64,000 bases of DNA from Bradyrhizobium jicamae (GCF_018130695.1 NZ_JAFCJX010000033.1:1-64000); one strand, 5' to 3'. Shown: positions 48,299-57,009, counted from the first letter of the stretch. Notes: a model not told the origin generated them from the letters alone. Made by a program: numbers and translations.

Positions 48299-48627
48299 GT
48301 ACACAAATCTCGCTTGGCCGGGCGCGAATCTCCCTGCCGTGACAATACCATGGATGATGGCAATGTCGGTGTCGGGGCTGAATAGCTGCTGGCAGCTTTC
48401 ATGGAGCGGGACAATGGAGATGCGCGAGCATGAGAGCAACCGCTTGACGCGGCTTTTCCCAAGGGTTTTGCAGTGCGAACCGGCCGTAAGAATCCGGTTC
48501 TAGCGAATCAGGTTTTCAACAGCGAATTGTGGCGCTTGCGCGCATCGCGATCGCAATTCATCCACAAAAAAATCGCGCCGCTCGCAGGGCGAGTCGGCGC
48601 GATGTCAATCGGCGGGTGCGCGAGCGA
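48299..48627. other. intergenic region between the DsbA-like gene and smc
   Basis: Holds a strong minus-strand terminator (48566-48603) and, to its left, the promoter region of smc. No gene is seen. So smc is probably transcribed separately from the upstream dsbA-like gene. Confidence 0.7.
48566..48603 (-). terminator. rho-independent terminator of the DsbA-like gene
   Basis: On the minus strand ATCGCGCCG pairs with CGGCGCGAT (48595-48603 and 48572-48580) enclosing a second stem CTCGC/GCGAG, followed by seven U residues (48572-48566 on the plus strand read as A). It starts 25 bases after the stop codon at 48628. Confidence 0.9.
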
Positions 48628-49284
48628 TCAGCTCTTCAACAGCGAATCGATCTTCTTGCTGAATTCCTCGAACGAGGTCTCGCCCTTCACCATCTCGCCG
48701 TTGATGAAGAAGGTCGGGGTCGAGTTGACCTTCAGCACCTCGTTGGCGAACTTCTGATCGGCGGCGATCTTGTCGAGCAGCTTCTGGTCCTTCAGGCAGT
48801 CTTCGACCTGCTGCTGGCTGAGGCCGGCCTGCTTGCCGATCCGCGTCAGCGTCTCGGTGGTGTTCTTCACCACCCAGTCGTTCTGCTGGCGGAACAGCAA
48901 GTCGATCACCGCATAGAATTTCGGCGCGTCATCCTTGGCGATGCAGCGCGCCAGCATCGAGCCGGCGGCGGCCTTGATGTCGAGCGGGAATTCGCGGAAC
49001 ACGTAGCGAATCTTGCCGGTGTCGATATAGGTCGACTTCAGCTTGGGGAACACGGTCTCGTTGAAATTGGCGCAGTGCGGGCAGGTCATCGAGGCGTATT
49101 CGGTGACGGTGACGGTGGCGTTCTGCGGGCCCAGCGCCATGTCGGGCAGCGACTGCGGTTTTGCCACCTCGGCGGCGCTCTGGGCGAAAGCCTCCGAGAT
49201 CAGGCGCAGCGGGGACAGGCCGGCGAGGGCGGCCAGCCCGGTCAGCGAGAGAGCGGTGGTGAAAGCGCGGCGCGTGATGATCAA
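48628..49284 (-). CDS. DsbA family thiol-disulfide oxidoreductase, exported
   Basis: The 218-residue protein has an N-terminal signal with Thr-Arg-Arg-Ala-Phe (residues 4-8) and a hydrophobic run to about 34 (Ala-Phe-Ala-Gln), which fits Tat or Sec export. A thioredoxin fold follows, with active-site Cys68-Pro-His-Cys71 and a cis-Pro in Ser-Thr-Pro-Thr-Phe near 190. It oxidises or isomerises disulfides in the periplasm. The position between DUF721 and smc is a conserved alphaproteobacterial arrangement. Confidence 0.9.
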   Translation of the reverse strand: MIITRRAFTTALSLTGLAALAGLSPLRLISEAFAQSAAEVAKPQSLPDMALGPQNATVTVTEYASMTCPHCANFNETVFPKLKSTYIDTGKIRYVFREFPLDIKAAAGSMLARCIAKDDAPKFYAVIDLLFRQQNDWVVKNTTETLTRIGKQAGLSQQQVEDCLKDQKLLDKIAADQKFANEVLKVNSTPTFFINGEMVKGETSFEEFSKKIDSLLKS

Positions 49285-49405
49285 GGTCAGCTCCCGGATT
49301 GGCGCGTCTCACGCCGAAAAGAGGGTTCCGAAAAGGAAGCCTTCGCTAGCTCAACACGACCATTGTGGCAATGCCGGGTCGCGGCCGCACCCCTATGAAA
49401 AAGCG

Positions 49406-49882
49406 TCAATTTCGCTTGATTGAGGCCCCTAACCGGGCCAGCGCTGCGCGCAGATCGTCGTCCTCCACGGCCCCCAGAGTCTCGGAGACCTTGGCCACCG
49501 TCTTGGCATCCGGCGTGCGCGGGGTTTTTGGCCGGTCGCGCCGCGACAGCGGGGCCTGGCGGATGGTCAGCCGGCCGACCGCGTGCCAGCCGAAGAAGCG
49601 GTTGACCCGCTCCAGGATCACGTCGGAGGAGTGCTGGATCTCCAGCGCCATCGGCCCCTCGACCCGCAGCACCAGCGTCGCCGGTTCCTGCGGCTGCCCC
49701 TCCACCGGCCGCGGCCATTGCATCTTCAGCGGTTCGCAGAAGGCAGCGATCCGCTCGCCCGCGATCTCGTTCCAGCGCGTCACCAGTTCGCGCGCGGCAA
49801 AGCCCTGCTTGGCATAGGCGTCGGTGAAGACGTCGCTGAGCAGGATCGACAGGGGTTTTGCGCTGATCGGGCCGGGTTTCAT
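49406..49882 (-). CDS. DUF721/DciA-like protein
   Basis: The 158-residue soluble protein begins with Leu-Ser-Asp-Val-Phe-Thr-Asp-Ala-Tyr-Ala-Lys-Gln-Gly-Phe, then Trp-Asn-Glu-Ile-Ala-Gly (about 36-41), the DUF721 (DciA-like) core, and ends in a basic-polar tail. DciA-type proteins are thought to help load the replicative helicase in bacteria that lack DnaC, as alphaproteobacteria do. It is in the same direction as the DsbA-like gene (121-base gap) and divergent from mutY. Confidence 0.82.
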   Translation of the reverse strand: MKPGPISAKPLSILLSDVFTDAYAKQGFAARELVTRWNEIAGERIAAFCEPLKMQWPRPVEGQPQEPATLVLRVEGPMALEIQHSSDVILERVNRFFGWHAVGRLTIRQAPLSRRDRPKTPRTPDAKTVAKVSETLGAVEDDDLRAALARLGASIKRN

Positions 49883-49904
49883 GGCCGGGCTTATAGCACG
49901 CTCC

Positions 49905-49999
49905 CGCCGTTATGGCCGGGCTTGTCCCGGCCATCCACGTCTTAGCTTGCCCGAGAAAGAAAGACGTGGATGCCCGGGACAAGCCCGGGCATGACGTGG
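49905..49999. repeat. inverted repeat between DUF721 and mutY
   Basis: Complex palindrome: GCCGGGCTTGTCCCGGC, ATCCACGTCTT with AAGACGTGGAT, and GCCCGGGACAAGCCCGGGC. The central AAGACGTGGAT arms pair across about 15 bases. It lies in the divergent promoter space but looks like an intergenic repeat of the same general kind as those elsewhere in the window. Confidence 0.7.
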
Positions 50000-50028
50000 G
50001 CAGATTTCTGCTACGCTAACTTGATCCC

Positions 50029-51141
50029 ATGAGTTCTTCAGCAGCCACAAGGACCAAACACCGGCAGGCGCCGGCCGACCGCCCGGCGCTTCTGCTCGCC
50101 TGGTACGACCGGCATCGCCGGCGGCTGCCGTGGCGGGCGATGCCGGGGGAACTGGCTGATCCCTATCGGGTCTGGCTGTCGGAGATCATGCTGCAGCAGA
50201 CCACGGTGAAGGCAGTCGGCCCCTTTTTCGAGAAATTCGTGACGCGCTGGCCGGACGTGTCGGCGCTCGGCCGCGCCTCGCAGGACGACGTTTTGAGGAT
50301 GTGGGCCGGGCTCGGCTATTACTCGCGGGCGCGCAACCTGCACGCCTGCGCGGCCGCGGTGATGCGTGACCATGGCGGCGTCTTTCCTGATACCGAGGAG
50401 GGCCTGCGGACGCTGCCGGGGATCGGGCCGTACACGGCGGCGGCGATCGCAGCGATCGCGTTCGATCGCCGCACCATGCCCGTCGACGGCAATATCGAGC
50501 GCGTGGTGTCGCGCCTGTTCGCGGTCGAGGAGCCGCTGCCGCAGGCCAAGCCGCGAATTCAGGAGCTGGCCGCTACGCTGCTCGGCCGGTCCCGCGCCGG
50601 CGACGAGAAGTCTCGCGCCGGCGACAGCGCGCAGGCGCTGATGGATCTGGGCGCCTCGATCTGCACACCTAAGAAGCCCGCCTGCTCGCTCTGTCCGCTC
50701 AATGACGATTGCGCGGCGCGCACGCGCAGCGATCAGGAGACGTTTCCGCGCAAGGCGCCGAAGAAGACCGGCACCCAACGCCGCGGCGCCGCCTTCGTGG
50801 TGACGCGCGGCGATGAGTTGCTGGTGCGCTCGCGCGCCGAGAAAGGCCTGCTCGGCGGCATGACCGAGGTGCCGGGATCGGATTGGCTCGCGGGCCACGA
50901 GGACAAGGCCGCGCTGGCGCAGGCGCCGGACTTGAAGGGCATCGCGCGCTGGCATCGCAAGGCCGGCGTCGTCACCCACGTCTTCACGCATTTTCCGCTC
51001 GAACTCGTGGTCTACACGGCGAGCGTCCCGGCACGCACGCGGGCGCCCGAGGGCACGCGCTGGGTCAAGGTCGCGACGCTGGCGGAAGAGGCGCTGCCGA
51101 ACGTCATGCGCAAGGTGATTGCGCACGCGCTGGATCTCTAG
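50029..51141 (+). CDS. mutY: A/G-specific adenine glycosylase
   Basis: The 370-residue protein has the HhH-GPD fold: Leu-Ser-Glu-Ile-Met-Leu-Gln-Gln-Thr near residue 50, the hairpin Leu129-Pro-Gly-Ile-Gly-Pro-Tyr, and the catalytic Asp153 in Val-Asp-Gly-Asn. Four cluster cysteines are spaced Cys212-x6-Cys219-x2-Cys222-x5-Cys228. A C-terminal NUDIX-like domain (about 245-370) recognises 8-oxoguanine. It removes adenine opposite 8-oxoG. Confidence 0.96.
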   Translation: MSSSAATRTKHRQAPADRPALLLAWYDRHRRRLPWRAMPGELADPYRVWLSEIMLQQTTVKAVGPFFEKFVTRWPDVSALGRASQDDVLRMWAGLGYYSRARNLHACAAAVMRDHGGVFPDTEEGLRTLPGIGPYTAAAIAAIAFDRRTMPVDGNIERVVSRLFAVEEPLPQAKPRIQELAATLLGRSRAGDEKSRAGDSAQALMDLGASICTPKKPACSLCPLNDDCAARTRSDQETFPRKAPKKTGTQRRGAAFVVTRGDELLVRSRAEKGLLGGMTEVPGSDWLAGHEDKAALAQAPDLKGIARWHRKAGVVTHVFTHFPLELVVYTASVPARTRAPEGTRWVKVATLAEEALPNVMRKVIAHALDL

Positions 51142-51144
51142 GCG

Positions 51145-51834
51145 TTATCCGGTGAGCCAACCGAACGCGCGGCGCAGGAATGTGCCGGCATCGCTTTCCA
51201 CGGGCGTTCCGTGGGCCATCAGCACTCTCTCGGCGGGCCATGCGAGGATGCGCTGCAAGGCGTTGCGCGCGGCGCGGCGGTTGACGAATGCGAGACGAAA
51301 CTTGCGCGGCACCGACGGTTCGGGGCCGGTCATGAGGTCCAGCTTCGCCACTATGGCCCGCCAGCCGGAGAGTGAGGCCGCAGGAAGCTGCTGGAGCAGA
51401 TCGGTGAACAGCACGGTCCCGCTCCTGACGTGGAAGAACACGACCTCCGTCGTGATCAGATTGCCCCGCATCGCGATCTGGTCGATCTCGGCGGCCCAAT
51501 CCGCGCTCGGCGCATCCTTGAGATCGACATCAAAGGCGATGTCCTTGCGCCGCTTTCGCAGGCCTGGCGGAGCATGGAGCGTGGCGGCGGGGTAGGCGCG
51601 CTGCCATTCCCCGAGAAACAAATGGTGCAGTGAATTGGGCGCGATCATGTGCTGCACGCTGCCGAGCGCATCCACCTCGGCCCGCAGATCGTCCGTGAGC
51701 CTGATCGGCGACCAGATGAAGAGGCTGCCGTCCGACAGTTTGATGACGGCCATCCGGGTGGGATAATGAAATCCGGCGACGGCGACGTTGGACCCGTCCG
51801 CGATCCAGATATCCTGACCGAATTGCTTCAACAC
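51145..51834 (-). CDS. DUF4336 domain protein
   Basis: Starting with the GTG at 51834, the product has 229 residues; the longer frame to 52347 overlaps the thioesterase gene on the other strand and is not credible. It shows Ile-Trp-Ser-Pro-Ile then Ile-Ala-Pro-Asn-Ser-Leu-His-His-Leu-Phe-Leu-Gly-Glu-Trp, then Phe-Asp-Val-Asp-Leu-Lys-Asp-Ala-Pro, and His-Gly-Thr-Pro-Val near the C terminus. These motifs are of the DUF4336 type, a metallo-beta-lactamase-like fold. Its substrate is unknown. It ends 3 bases after the convergent mutY stop. Confidence 0.78.
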   Translation of the reverse strand: MLKQFGQDIWIADGSNVAVAGFHYPTRMAVIKLSDGSLFIWSPIRLTDDLRAEVDALGSVQHMIAPNSLHHLFLGEWQRAYPAATLHAPPGLRKRRKDIAFDVDLKDAPSADWAAEIDQIAMRGNLITTEVVFFHVRSGTVLFTDLLQQLPAASLSGWRAIVAKLDLMTGPEPSVPRKFRLAFVNRRAARNALQRILAWPAERVLMAHGTPVESDAGTFLRRAFGWLTG

Positions 51835-51961
51835 GGCAGTTCCAGTGCAACCGACACTGAGGAGATTGCTAGCCGCTGCAGCCCGCACCCGCAAGCTTTG
51901 GCTGCTGACAGAATGCTGGCAGCAGGGATCAGCTAAGACGACTGCCAAACGGAGGCTCGCC

Positions 51962-52381
51962 ATGGTCGCAACCGCGCTCGACAATATCCCCGCACCGCCC
52001 TGCGCCAGGCTGCTTGGTTGGCGCCTGCTCGACGCGCGCTCGGAGGAGGGCTGGATCCGGCTCGCCTTCGACGGCAAGCCGGACTTCTGCAACCCGGCCG
52101 GCTTTATCCAGGGCGGCATTCTCTCGGCCATGCTTGACGACACGATGGGGCCGGCGGTGTTCGTGATGACCGAGGGTCGGCTCTTCACCACGACCATCAC
52201 CATGACGGTGAATTTCCTGGCACCCGCCAAGCCCGGCCCGATCACCGGCGAGGCGACGGTGACCCAGCTCGGCAAGACCATTGCGTTCGTCGAGGGACGA
52301 TTGACCGGCGAAGACGGCACGCTGCTTGCGACCGCATCGAGCAGCATCCGCTTGGTCGAGGCCGCGCGGGCGTTGCGCTAG
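51962..52381 (+). CDS. PaaI family hotdog thioesterase
   Basis: From the ATG at 51962 the product has 139 residues. The hotdog signature is Asn-Pro-Ala-Gly-Phe-Ile-Gln-Gly-Gly-Ile-Leu-Ser-Ala-Met-Leu-Asp (about 42-57), which carries the acyl-CoA-binding and catalytic region. It likely hydrolyses an aromatic or medium-chain acyl-CoA. It lies divergent from the DUF4336 gene. Confidence 0.85.
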   Translation: MVATALDNIPAPPCARLLGWRLLDARSEEGWIRLAFDGKPDFCNPAGFIQGGILSAMLDDTMGPAVFVMTEGRLFTTTITMTVNFLAPAKPGPITGEATVTQLGKTIAFVEGRLTGEDGTLLATASSSIRLVEAARALR

Positions 52382-52397
52382 TGCGACGCGTGTTCCT

Positions 52398-52553
52398 TCA
52401 CCTCTCCCCGCTCTTCCGCCGGGAGAGGTCGAATTCTCGCAAAGCGAGAATTCGGGTGAGGGGCAAGGCACGAAGCTAATTACAACCGCTCTGCTCGCCG
52501 GATGGAAGCCCCTCACCCCAACCCTCTCCCCGCAAGAGCGGGGCGAGGGAGCT
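52398..52553. repeat. palindromic repeat, CTCTCCCCG family, copy 3
   Basis: Two-part element: CACCTCTCCCCG with the partner CGGGAGAGGT, GAATTCTCGcaaaGCGAGAATTC, and CCCTCTCCCCGcaagagCGGGG near 52521-52543. It fills the gap between the thioesterase and the convergent monooxygenase gene and may act as terminator for both. Confidence 0.75.
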
Positions 52554-53830
52554 CAGCGTGCGCGCCTCACGCCGCGCAGCACGATCGGTGGCTTGGCATT
52601 CAGCGCCTCGACCTGGAAGCCGGCGACGCGCTTGTAGTTGGCGGCGATGTCTTCCAGCTCCTGCTGCGACAGCACGTTGGTGACGACATTGAATCCCTCG
52701 GGCGCGCGCTCCTCGACGAGCTGCATCACCTGCTCCGGGCCGTTGCGGCGGTTCAGCATCACCAGATCAGTGGTGGCCGGCCGCCGCTCGGCCTCATAGG
52801 CGAGCATGGCCGCGCTCGTCGGCCCATGCGCCAGAATCTCACGCGTCAGCACGCGCGCATCCAGAATCGCCTGCGAGGCGCCGTTGGAGCCGATCGGGTA
52901 CATCGGATGCGCGGCATCGCCCATCAGCGTGACCTTGCCGAACGTCCATTGCGAGACGGGATCGCGATCGACCAGCGGATACTCATAGGAATGCGGGCAG
53001 TTGCGGATCAGGCCGGGCACGTCGAGCCAGTCGAAATTCCAGCTCTCGAACCACGGCAAGAATTCTTCCAGCCTTGCCGTGCGATTGTAGTCCTCGCGGC
53101 GCCACTGATAGGTCGGCGGCATGTGGCGCTCGGCGACCCAGTTGATGTCGAACTTGCCGTCCGCGCCCGCCTGCTTGGAGATCGGGTAGCAGACGAATTT
53201 CAGGATCTCGTGGCCGGCCATGATCATGGTGCGGCCGGTCAGGAAGGCGTCGCTGCGCGTAATGCCGCGCCAGAGGATGCGGCCGTTCCAGATCGGCGGT
53301 CCCTCCTGCGGATAGAGCTTCTCGCGCACCGCCGAATGGATGCCGTCGGCCGCGATCAGGATCGTGCCCTCATATGATCCCGCCGCCTTGCCGGTCGCCT
53401 TGTCGATGAAGTCGGCGCGCACGCCGTCACTGGTTTCGGTCCAGCCGGTCAGGTGATGGCTGGTCAGGATGTTGCCGGCGCCCAGCCGCTCGGTCGCGGC
53501 GTCGAGCAGGATCTGCTGCAGCCGGCCGCGATGGATCGAGAACTGCGGCCATTTGTAGCCGGCCTCGAGCCCGCGCGCCTCGCTCCAGATCGGCTTGCCG
53601 TGCTTGGAGAAGAAGGCGAGTTCTTTCGTCCGCACCGCCGAGGCGTCGAGCACGTCATGCAGGCCGAGCTCGATCAGTTCGCGCACCGCATGCGGCAGCA
53701 CATTGATGCCGACGCCGAGCGGCTTGAGCTCCGGCACGCTCTCGAACACGCGGCAGGGCACGCCGATCTGGTGCAGGCTGAGCGCCAGCGTCAGCCCGCC
53801 AATTCCGCCACCTGCGATCAATACGGTCAT
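52553..53830 (-). CDS. FAD-dependent monooxygenase
   Basis: From the ATG at 53830 the protein has 425 residues. It carries the dinucleotide fold Ala-Gly-Gly-Gly-Ile-Gly-Gly (residues 5-11), the Asp-Gly motif Ala-Ala-Asp-Gly-Ile-His-Ser (about 163-169), and Gly-Asp-Ala-Ala-His-Pro-Met (about 304-310). These are the three FAD marks of class A flavoprotein hydroxylases. The substrate is probably an aromatic acid or quinone precursor, not known. Next to it are a thioesterase and a glutathione transferase, so a small catabolic patch is possible. Confidence 0.88.
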   Translation of the reverse strand: MTVLIAGGGIGGLTLALSLHQIGVPCRVFESVPELKPLGVGINVLPHAVRELIELGLHDVLDASAVRTKELAFFSKHGKPIWSEARGLEAGYKWPQFSIHRGRLQQILLDAATERLGAGNILTSHHLTGWTETSDGVRADFIDKATGKAAGSYEGTILIAADGIHSAVREKLYPQEGPPIWNGRILWRGITRSDAFLTGRTMIMAGHEILKFVCYPISKQAGADGKFDINWVAERHMPPTYQWRREDYNRTARLEEFLPWFESWNFDWLDVPGLIRNCPHSYEYPLVDRDPVSQWTFGKVTLMGDAAHPMYPIGSNGASQAILDARVLTREILAHGPTSAAMLAYEAERRPATTDLVMLNRRNGPEQVMQLVEERAPEGFNVVTNVLSQQELEDIAANYKRVAGFQVEALNAKPPIVLRGVRRAR

Positions 53831-53957
53831 GGCAAATCCTCTCAATCGGCCCGGTCATGGCACGGCAGCGGCGTTGTGGGCAACCGCGAAGGGTTAGCGC
53901 TTTAGGGTAGGGATGGACGGTTCGCGGCCGCCCCGATAACCTCCGCGCGCCAATCGT

Positions 53958-54009
53958 AGCGTTTTCGAGCGAAGTGGATTCCGGTTCGCGTGAAGAAAAC
54001 GCGTCAAAT
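53958..54009. repeat. short dispersed repeat, AGCGTTTTCGAGCGAAG family, copy 2
   Basis: Near-copy of 2819-2870: AGCGTTTTCGAGCGAAG, then CCGGTTCGCGTGAAG and GCGTCAAA. It lies 40 bases before the beta-class glutathione transferase gene. Confidence 0.65.
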
Positions 54010-54049
54010 TAAAAAGCAAGGGCCGGCAAGGCCTCGAGAGGACATCACC

Positions 54050-54670
54050 ATGCTAAAACTCTATTTCGCCCCCGGCACCTGTGCGCTCGCGTCCCACATC
54101 GCCTTGGCCGAGGCCGGCGCGGACTACACGACCGTGAAGCTGGACTTCAAGAGCAACCAGCAGAACAGCCCGGAATATCTGAAGATCAATCCGAAGGGCC
54201 GGGTGCCGACGCTGGTGACCGACCGCGGCGTGCTGACCGAGACGCCGGCGATGCTGGCCTATATCGCGCAGACCTATCCGCAGGCGAAGCTTGCGCCGCT
54301 CGACGACGCCTTCGAATTCGCCAAGGTGCAGGCCTTCAACTCCTATCTCTGCTCCACCGTGCATGTGAACCACGCCCACAAGATGCGCGGCGCGCGCTGG
54401 GCGACGGAGGAGAGCACCTTCGCCGACATGAAGCGGATGATCCCGAAGACCATGGGCGCCTGCTTCGGCCTGATCGAGCGCGACATGCTCGCGGGCCCCT
54501 GGGTGATGGGCGAGAGCTACACGATCGCCGATCCCTATCTCTACACGCTGACCACCTGGCTCGACGGCGACGGCGTCGACATCGCGACGCTGCCGAAGGT
54601 GAAGGCCCATCGCGAGCGGATGGAGCAGCGGTCGGCTGTGCAGAAGGTGTTGGCGGAGCAGAAGGCGTAG
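54050..54670 (+). CDS. glutathione S-transferase, beta-class (GstA-like)
   Basis: From the ATG at 54050 (GAGAGGA upstream) the protein has 206 residues. The start Met-Leu-Lys-Leu-Tyr-Phe-Ala-Pro-Gly-Thr-Cys-Ala-Leu (Cys11) is the beta-class mark, where a cysteine rather than Tyr or Ser contacts glutathione. Pro-Lys-Gly-Arg-Val-Pro (about 52-57) and Glu-Thr-Pro-Ala (about 66-69) form the thioredoxin-like domain, and residues 85-206 the helical one. Confidence 0.9.
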   Translation: MLKLYFAPGTCALASHIALAEAGADYTTVKLDFKSNQQNSPEYLKINPKGRVPTLVTDRGVLTETPAMLAYIAQTYPQAKLAPLDDAFEFAKVQAFNSYLCSTVHVNHAHKMRGARWATEESTFADMKRMIPKTMGACFGLIERDMLAGPWVMGESYTIADPYLYTLTTWLDGDGVDIATLPKVKAHRERMEQRSAVQKVLAEQKA

Positions 54671-54703
54671 CTCAAGGAACGGAAGCGTGGGCTACAAACT
54701 CGG

Positions 54704-54835
54704 TGTCATCCCGGCGAAGGCCGGGACCCATTACCACCGAGTCGTGTTGTAGGAGTGCGCTGTGGCCCCAGCGTCGTGCAACAAATCCCATTTGGGGTAA
54801 TGGGTCCCGGCCTTCGCCGGGACGACGATGTGGAG
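54704..54835. repeat. inverted repeat, GTCATCCCGGCGAAGGCCGGGACCC family
   Basis: The left arm from GTCATCCCGGCG is complementary to the right arm TAATGGGTCCCGGCCTTCGCCGGGAC near 54799-54824; the full element folds on itself. The half-elements in 39868-40062 are of the same general family. It lies between the GstA-like gene and the convergent LysR gene. Confidence 0.75.
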
Positions 54836-54837
54836 AG

Positions 54838-55752
54838 TTACGTTTTCTTCCCCTCTAGCTCCCGCCCCGTCTCCAGCACCAGCCTTCGCAGCCAGATCGA
54901 GCCCGGGTCCATCTGCGCCCGCGTCGGATAGAACATGTGCTGCTCGTCGATCCCGGGATCGAGCGGCGGCGGCACCGTCACCAGCGACAATTGCTTGGAT
55001 AGCGCCGCGATCAGCCGGCGCGGCACGAAGGCGACGAGGTCGGTGCGCGCGGTGACGTGCAGCGCCTCGATATAGCCCGGCACCACCAGCGCGATCCGCC
55101 GCTCGATGCCTTTTGAGCGCAGCCAGGTGTCGATCAGGTCCTCGTTCTGGCCGCGGATCACCACCGCGACATGTCGCGCATTGAGGAACGTCTCGCGCTT
55201 CGCAAGCTTCGTGCCGAGCGGATGGCCGCGCCGCACCGCGAGCGCGTCGCGGTCGGTGTAGATCTGCTGGCGGTGAAATCCCTTGAAGGCGTTGCCGATC
55301 GAGATCACGAGATCGATGGTTCGCGCGAAGTCCGGCGTGAAGATCGCCGGCCCCCGCCATGGCACCACGTCGATCGTGACGTTCGGCGCGCTGCGCGTCA
55401 CTTTCGCCATCAGGGGCGGCATCAACAGCTCGACCGCGAGATCCGGCATCATCAGCCGGAAATGCCGCTCGCTGCTGATCGCGTCGAATTCGTCAGGCAC
55501 GAACAGCGATCGCACCTGGTCGAGCGCCTGCGCCAGCGGCGCACGCAGGGCCTGCGCCCGCGGCGTCAGCTCCATCCGCGTGCCGTTGCGCACCAGCAGG
55601 GGATCGCCGATCAGATCGCGTAGCCGCTGCAGCGCGTGGCTGGTCGCCGGCTGCGACAAATGCAGCCGCATCGCCGCGCGGCTGACGCTGGCTTCCCTCA
55701 GCAGCGCGTCAAGCGCCACCAGCAGATTCAGGTCAAGCGAATTCAAATTCAT
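54838..55752 (-). CDS. LysR family transcriptional regulator
   Basis: From the ATG at 55752 the protein has 304 residues. The winged helix-turn-helix (residues 5-65) has Leu-Asp-Leu-Asn-Leu-Leu-Val-Ala-Leu-Asp-Ala-Leu and Ser-Val-Ser-Arg-Ala-Ala-Met-Arg-Leu-His-Leu-Ser-Gln-Pro-Ala-Thr-Ser. The effector domain (90-300) resembles NodD/LinR-type members. It is divergent from the SnoaL-like gene at 55840 with a very AT-rich spacer, so that gene is the most likely target. Confidence 0.92.
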   Translation of the reverse strand: MNLNSLDLNLLVALDALLREASVSRAAMRLHLSQPATSHALQRLRDLIGDPLLVRNGTRMELTPRAQALRAPLAQALDQVRSLFVPDEFDAISSERHFRLMMPDLAVELLMPPLMAKVTRSAPNVTIDVVPWRGPAIFTPDFARTIDLVISIGNAFKGFHRQQIYTDRDALAVRRGHPLGTKLAKRETFLNARHVAVVIRGQNEDLIDTWLRSKGIERRIALVVPGYIEALHVTARTDLVAFVPRRLIAALSKQLSLVTVPPPLDPGIDEQHMFYPTRAQMDPGSIWLRRLVLETGRELEGKKT

Positions 55753-55839
55753 CAGGTGAATATATATCATATCAACTATCGATTGGAAGAATGTGTGGCC
55801 GCGCGGCAAGGATGGTGCGTCAACCCATGGAGAGCCGTC

Positions 55840-56268
55840 ATGAGCGCCGCCGACAACAAGAAGCTGATCCAGCAAGTCTTCACCGATTCCGCCAACCGCA
55901 GCGGAACGACCTTCGTCGACAGTCTCGCCGAGGATGCGAGCTGGGTCGTGACCGGGCAATACTCCTGGTCACATGAATTCAGGGGACGCGACGCCATCAA
56001 CAACGGCCTGATGGGGCACTTCCGCTCGTTCTTCGCCGAGCGGCCGCGGACACTCGCCTTCAACTTCATCGCCGACGGCGATTTCGTCGCGGTCGAAGCG
56101 CGCGGCGACAATGTCACCAAGTCAGGCCAGCGCTACGACAACCACTATTGCCTGGTGTTCAAGGTCGAGAACGGCAAGATCAAGCAGATCAAGGAATATT
56201 GCGACTCGACGCTGGTCGAGCGCGTGCTCGGCCCGTTTCCGGAAGCGCGCAAGCTCGCCGCGGGGTGA
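55840..56268 (+). CDS. SnoaL/NTF2-like protein
   Basis: From the ATG at 55840 the product has 142 residues with the SnoaL-like (NTF2 fold) layout: an early Phe-Val-Asp-Ser-Leu-Ala-Glu-Asp-Ala-Ser-Trp (about 25-35), Phe-Arg-Gly-Arg-Asp-Ala-Ile (about 47-53), and Tyr-Asp-Asn-His-Tyr-Cys-Leu-Val-Phe-Lys (near 100). Members bind or modify small molecules in a conical pocket. It is divergent from the LysR gene and probably under its control. It ends at a strong terminator. Confidence 0.85.
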   Translation: MSAADNKKLIQQVFTDSANRSGTTFVDSLAEDASWVVTGQYSWSHEFRGRDAINNGLMGHFRSFFAERPRTLAFNFIADGDFVAVEARGDNVTKSGQRYDNHYCLVFKVENGKIKQIKEYCDSTLVERVLGPFPEARKLAAG

Positions 56269-56281
56269 CGATCAAACGAAA

Positions 56282-56305
56282 AACGGCGCCCGCGAGGGCG
56301 CCGTT
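56282..56305. terminator. terminator between the SnoaL-like gene and the convergent GST gene
   Basis: AACGGCGCCC (56282-56291) pairs perfectly with GGGCGCCGTT (56296-56305) around a GCGA loop. It follows the SnoaL-like gene and precedes, on the other strand, the end of the glutathione transferase gene at 56329. The T-tail is weak on both sides, so it may work mainly as a stable stem. Confidence 0.75.
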
Positions 56306-56328
56306 GTGTTGTCGGATGAGCGAACGGA

Positions 56329-57009
56329 TCAGGCGACCTTGGTCGTCATGTGCTTGAACATGTTGCCGCGGGCCTCGTCGTCCATCTCGGCCTTGAAGGT
56401 GAACCTGTCCTTCAGCGCGACGGCCTTGGCTGCTGCCGGCCGCGCGGAGATCTCGTCGACCAGGCGCTTGACGTTCGGATAGTTGGCAAACGCGCCGTCG
56501 CCGAGCTTGAACGGCACCATCCGCGCCCAGCCCCACAGCGCCATGTCGACGATCGAATAGGCATCGCCGACCATGTATTTGCGACCAGCGAGGTGGCCGT
56601 CGAGAATCTTGTAGTGGCGATCGGTCTCGTACTGATAGCGGTTGTGGGCGTAGTCGTGATTCTGCTCCTTCGGCGCAAAATGCTTGAAGTGCACCGCCTG
56701 TCCCGAATACGGCCCGACGCCGGTTGCGACGAACATCAGCCAGGACAGCAGCTCGGCGCGGTTGGCGGGGAGGAATTTGCCGGTCTTCTCGGCGAGATAG
56801 AGCAGGATCGCGTTGGAGTCGAAGACAATAGTGCCGTTGTCGTCGATCGCCGGCACCTTGGCGTTCGGGTTGATCTTCAGATAGTCCGGCTTGAACTGGT
56901 CGCCCTTGCGGGTGTCGACGGCGATCGGCTCGAACGGCAATCCGGACTCCTCGAGGAAGAGCGCGACCTTGGTCGGGTTCGGCGAACCGTTGAAATAGAA
57001 TTTGAGCAT
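56329..57009 (-). CDS. glutathione S-transferase (YfcG/nu-like)
   Basis: From the ATG at 57009 (AAGGAG upstream) the product has 226 residues. The N-terminal domain shows Phe-Asn-Gly-Ser-Pro-Asn-Pro-Thr-Lys-Val (about 6-15), Asn-Pro-Asn-Ala-Lys-Val-Pro-Ala-Ile (about 48-56) and Phe-Asp-Ser-Asn-Ala-Ile (about 64-69); this is close to the YfcG/nu class, which uses Asn or Thr instead of Tyr/Cys. It is unlike the GstA-type neighbour, so the two are not recent duplicates. Substrate unknown. Confidence 0.88.
   Translation of the reverse strand: MLKFYFNGSPNPTKVALFLEESGLPFEPIAVDTRKGDQFKPDYLKINPNAKVPAIDDNGTIVFDSNAILLYLAEKTGKFLPANRAELLSWLMFVATGVGPYSGQAVHFKHFAPKEQNHDYAHNRYQYETDRHYKILDGHLAGRKYMVGDAYSIVDMALWGWARMVPFKLGDGAFANYPNVKRLVDEISARPAAAKAVALKDRFTFKAEMDDEARGNMFKHMTTKVA

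Noticed and set aside
45233..48385. A 1050-residue open frame on the plus strand
   Set aside because: It is fully antisense to smc, whose product has clear Walker and signature motifs. Long antisense frames are common in GC-rich DNA because stop codons are rare.
51845..52347. Extension of the DUF4336 frame to 52347 on the minus strand
   Set aside because: It would overlap the thioesterase gene fully; the extension has no family pattern and a GTG start at 51834 fits.
52553..57009. Aromatic degradation operon from monooxygenase, thioesterase and two GST genes
   Set aside because: Genes lie on different strands, separated by repeats, and no ring-cleavage gene is adjacent; only loose clustering can be claimed.
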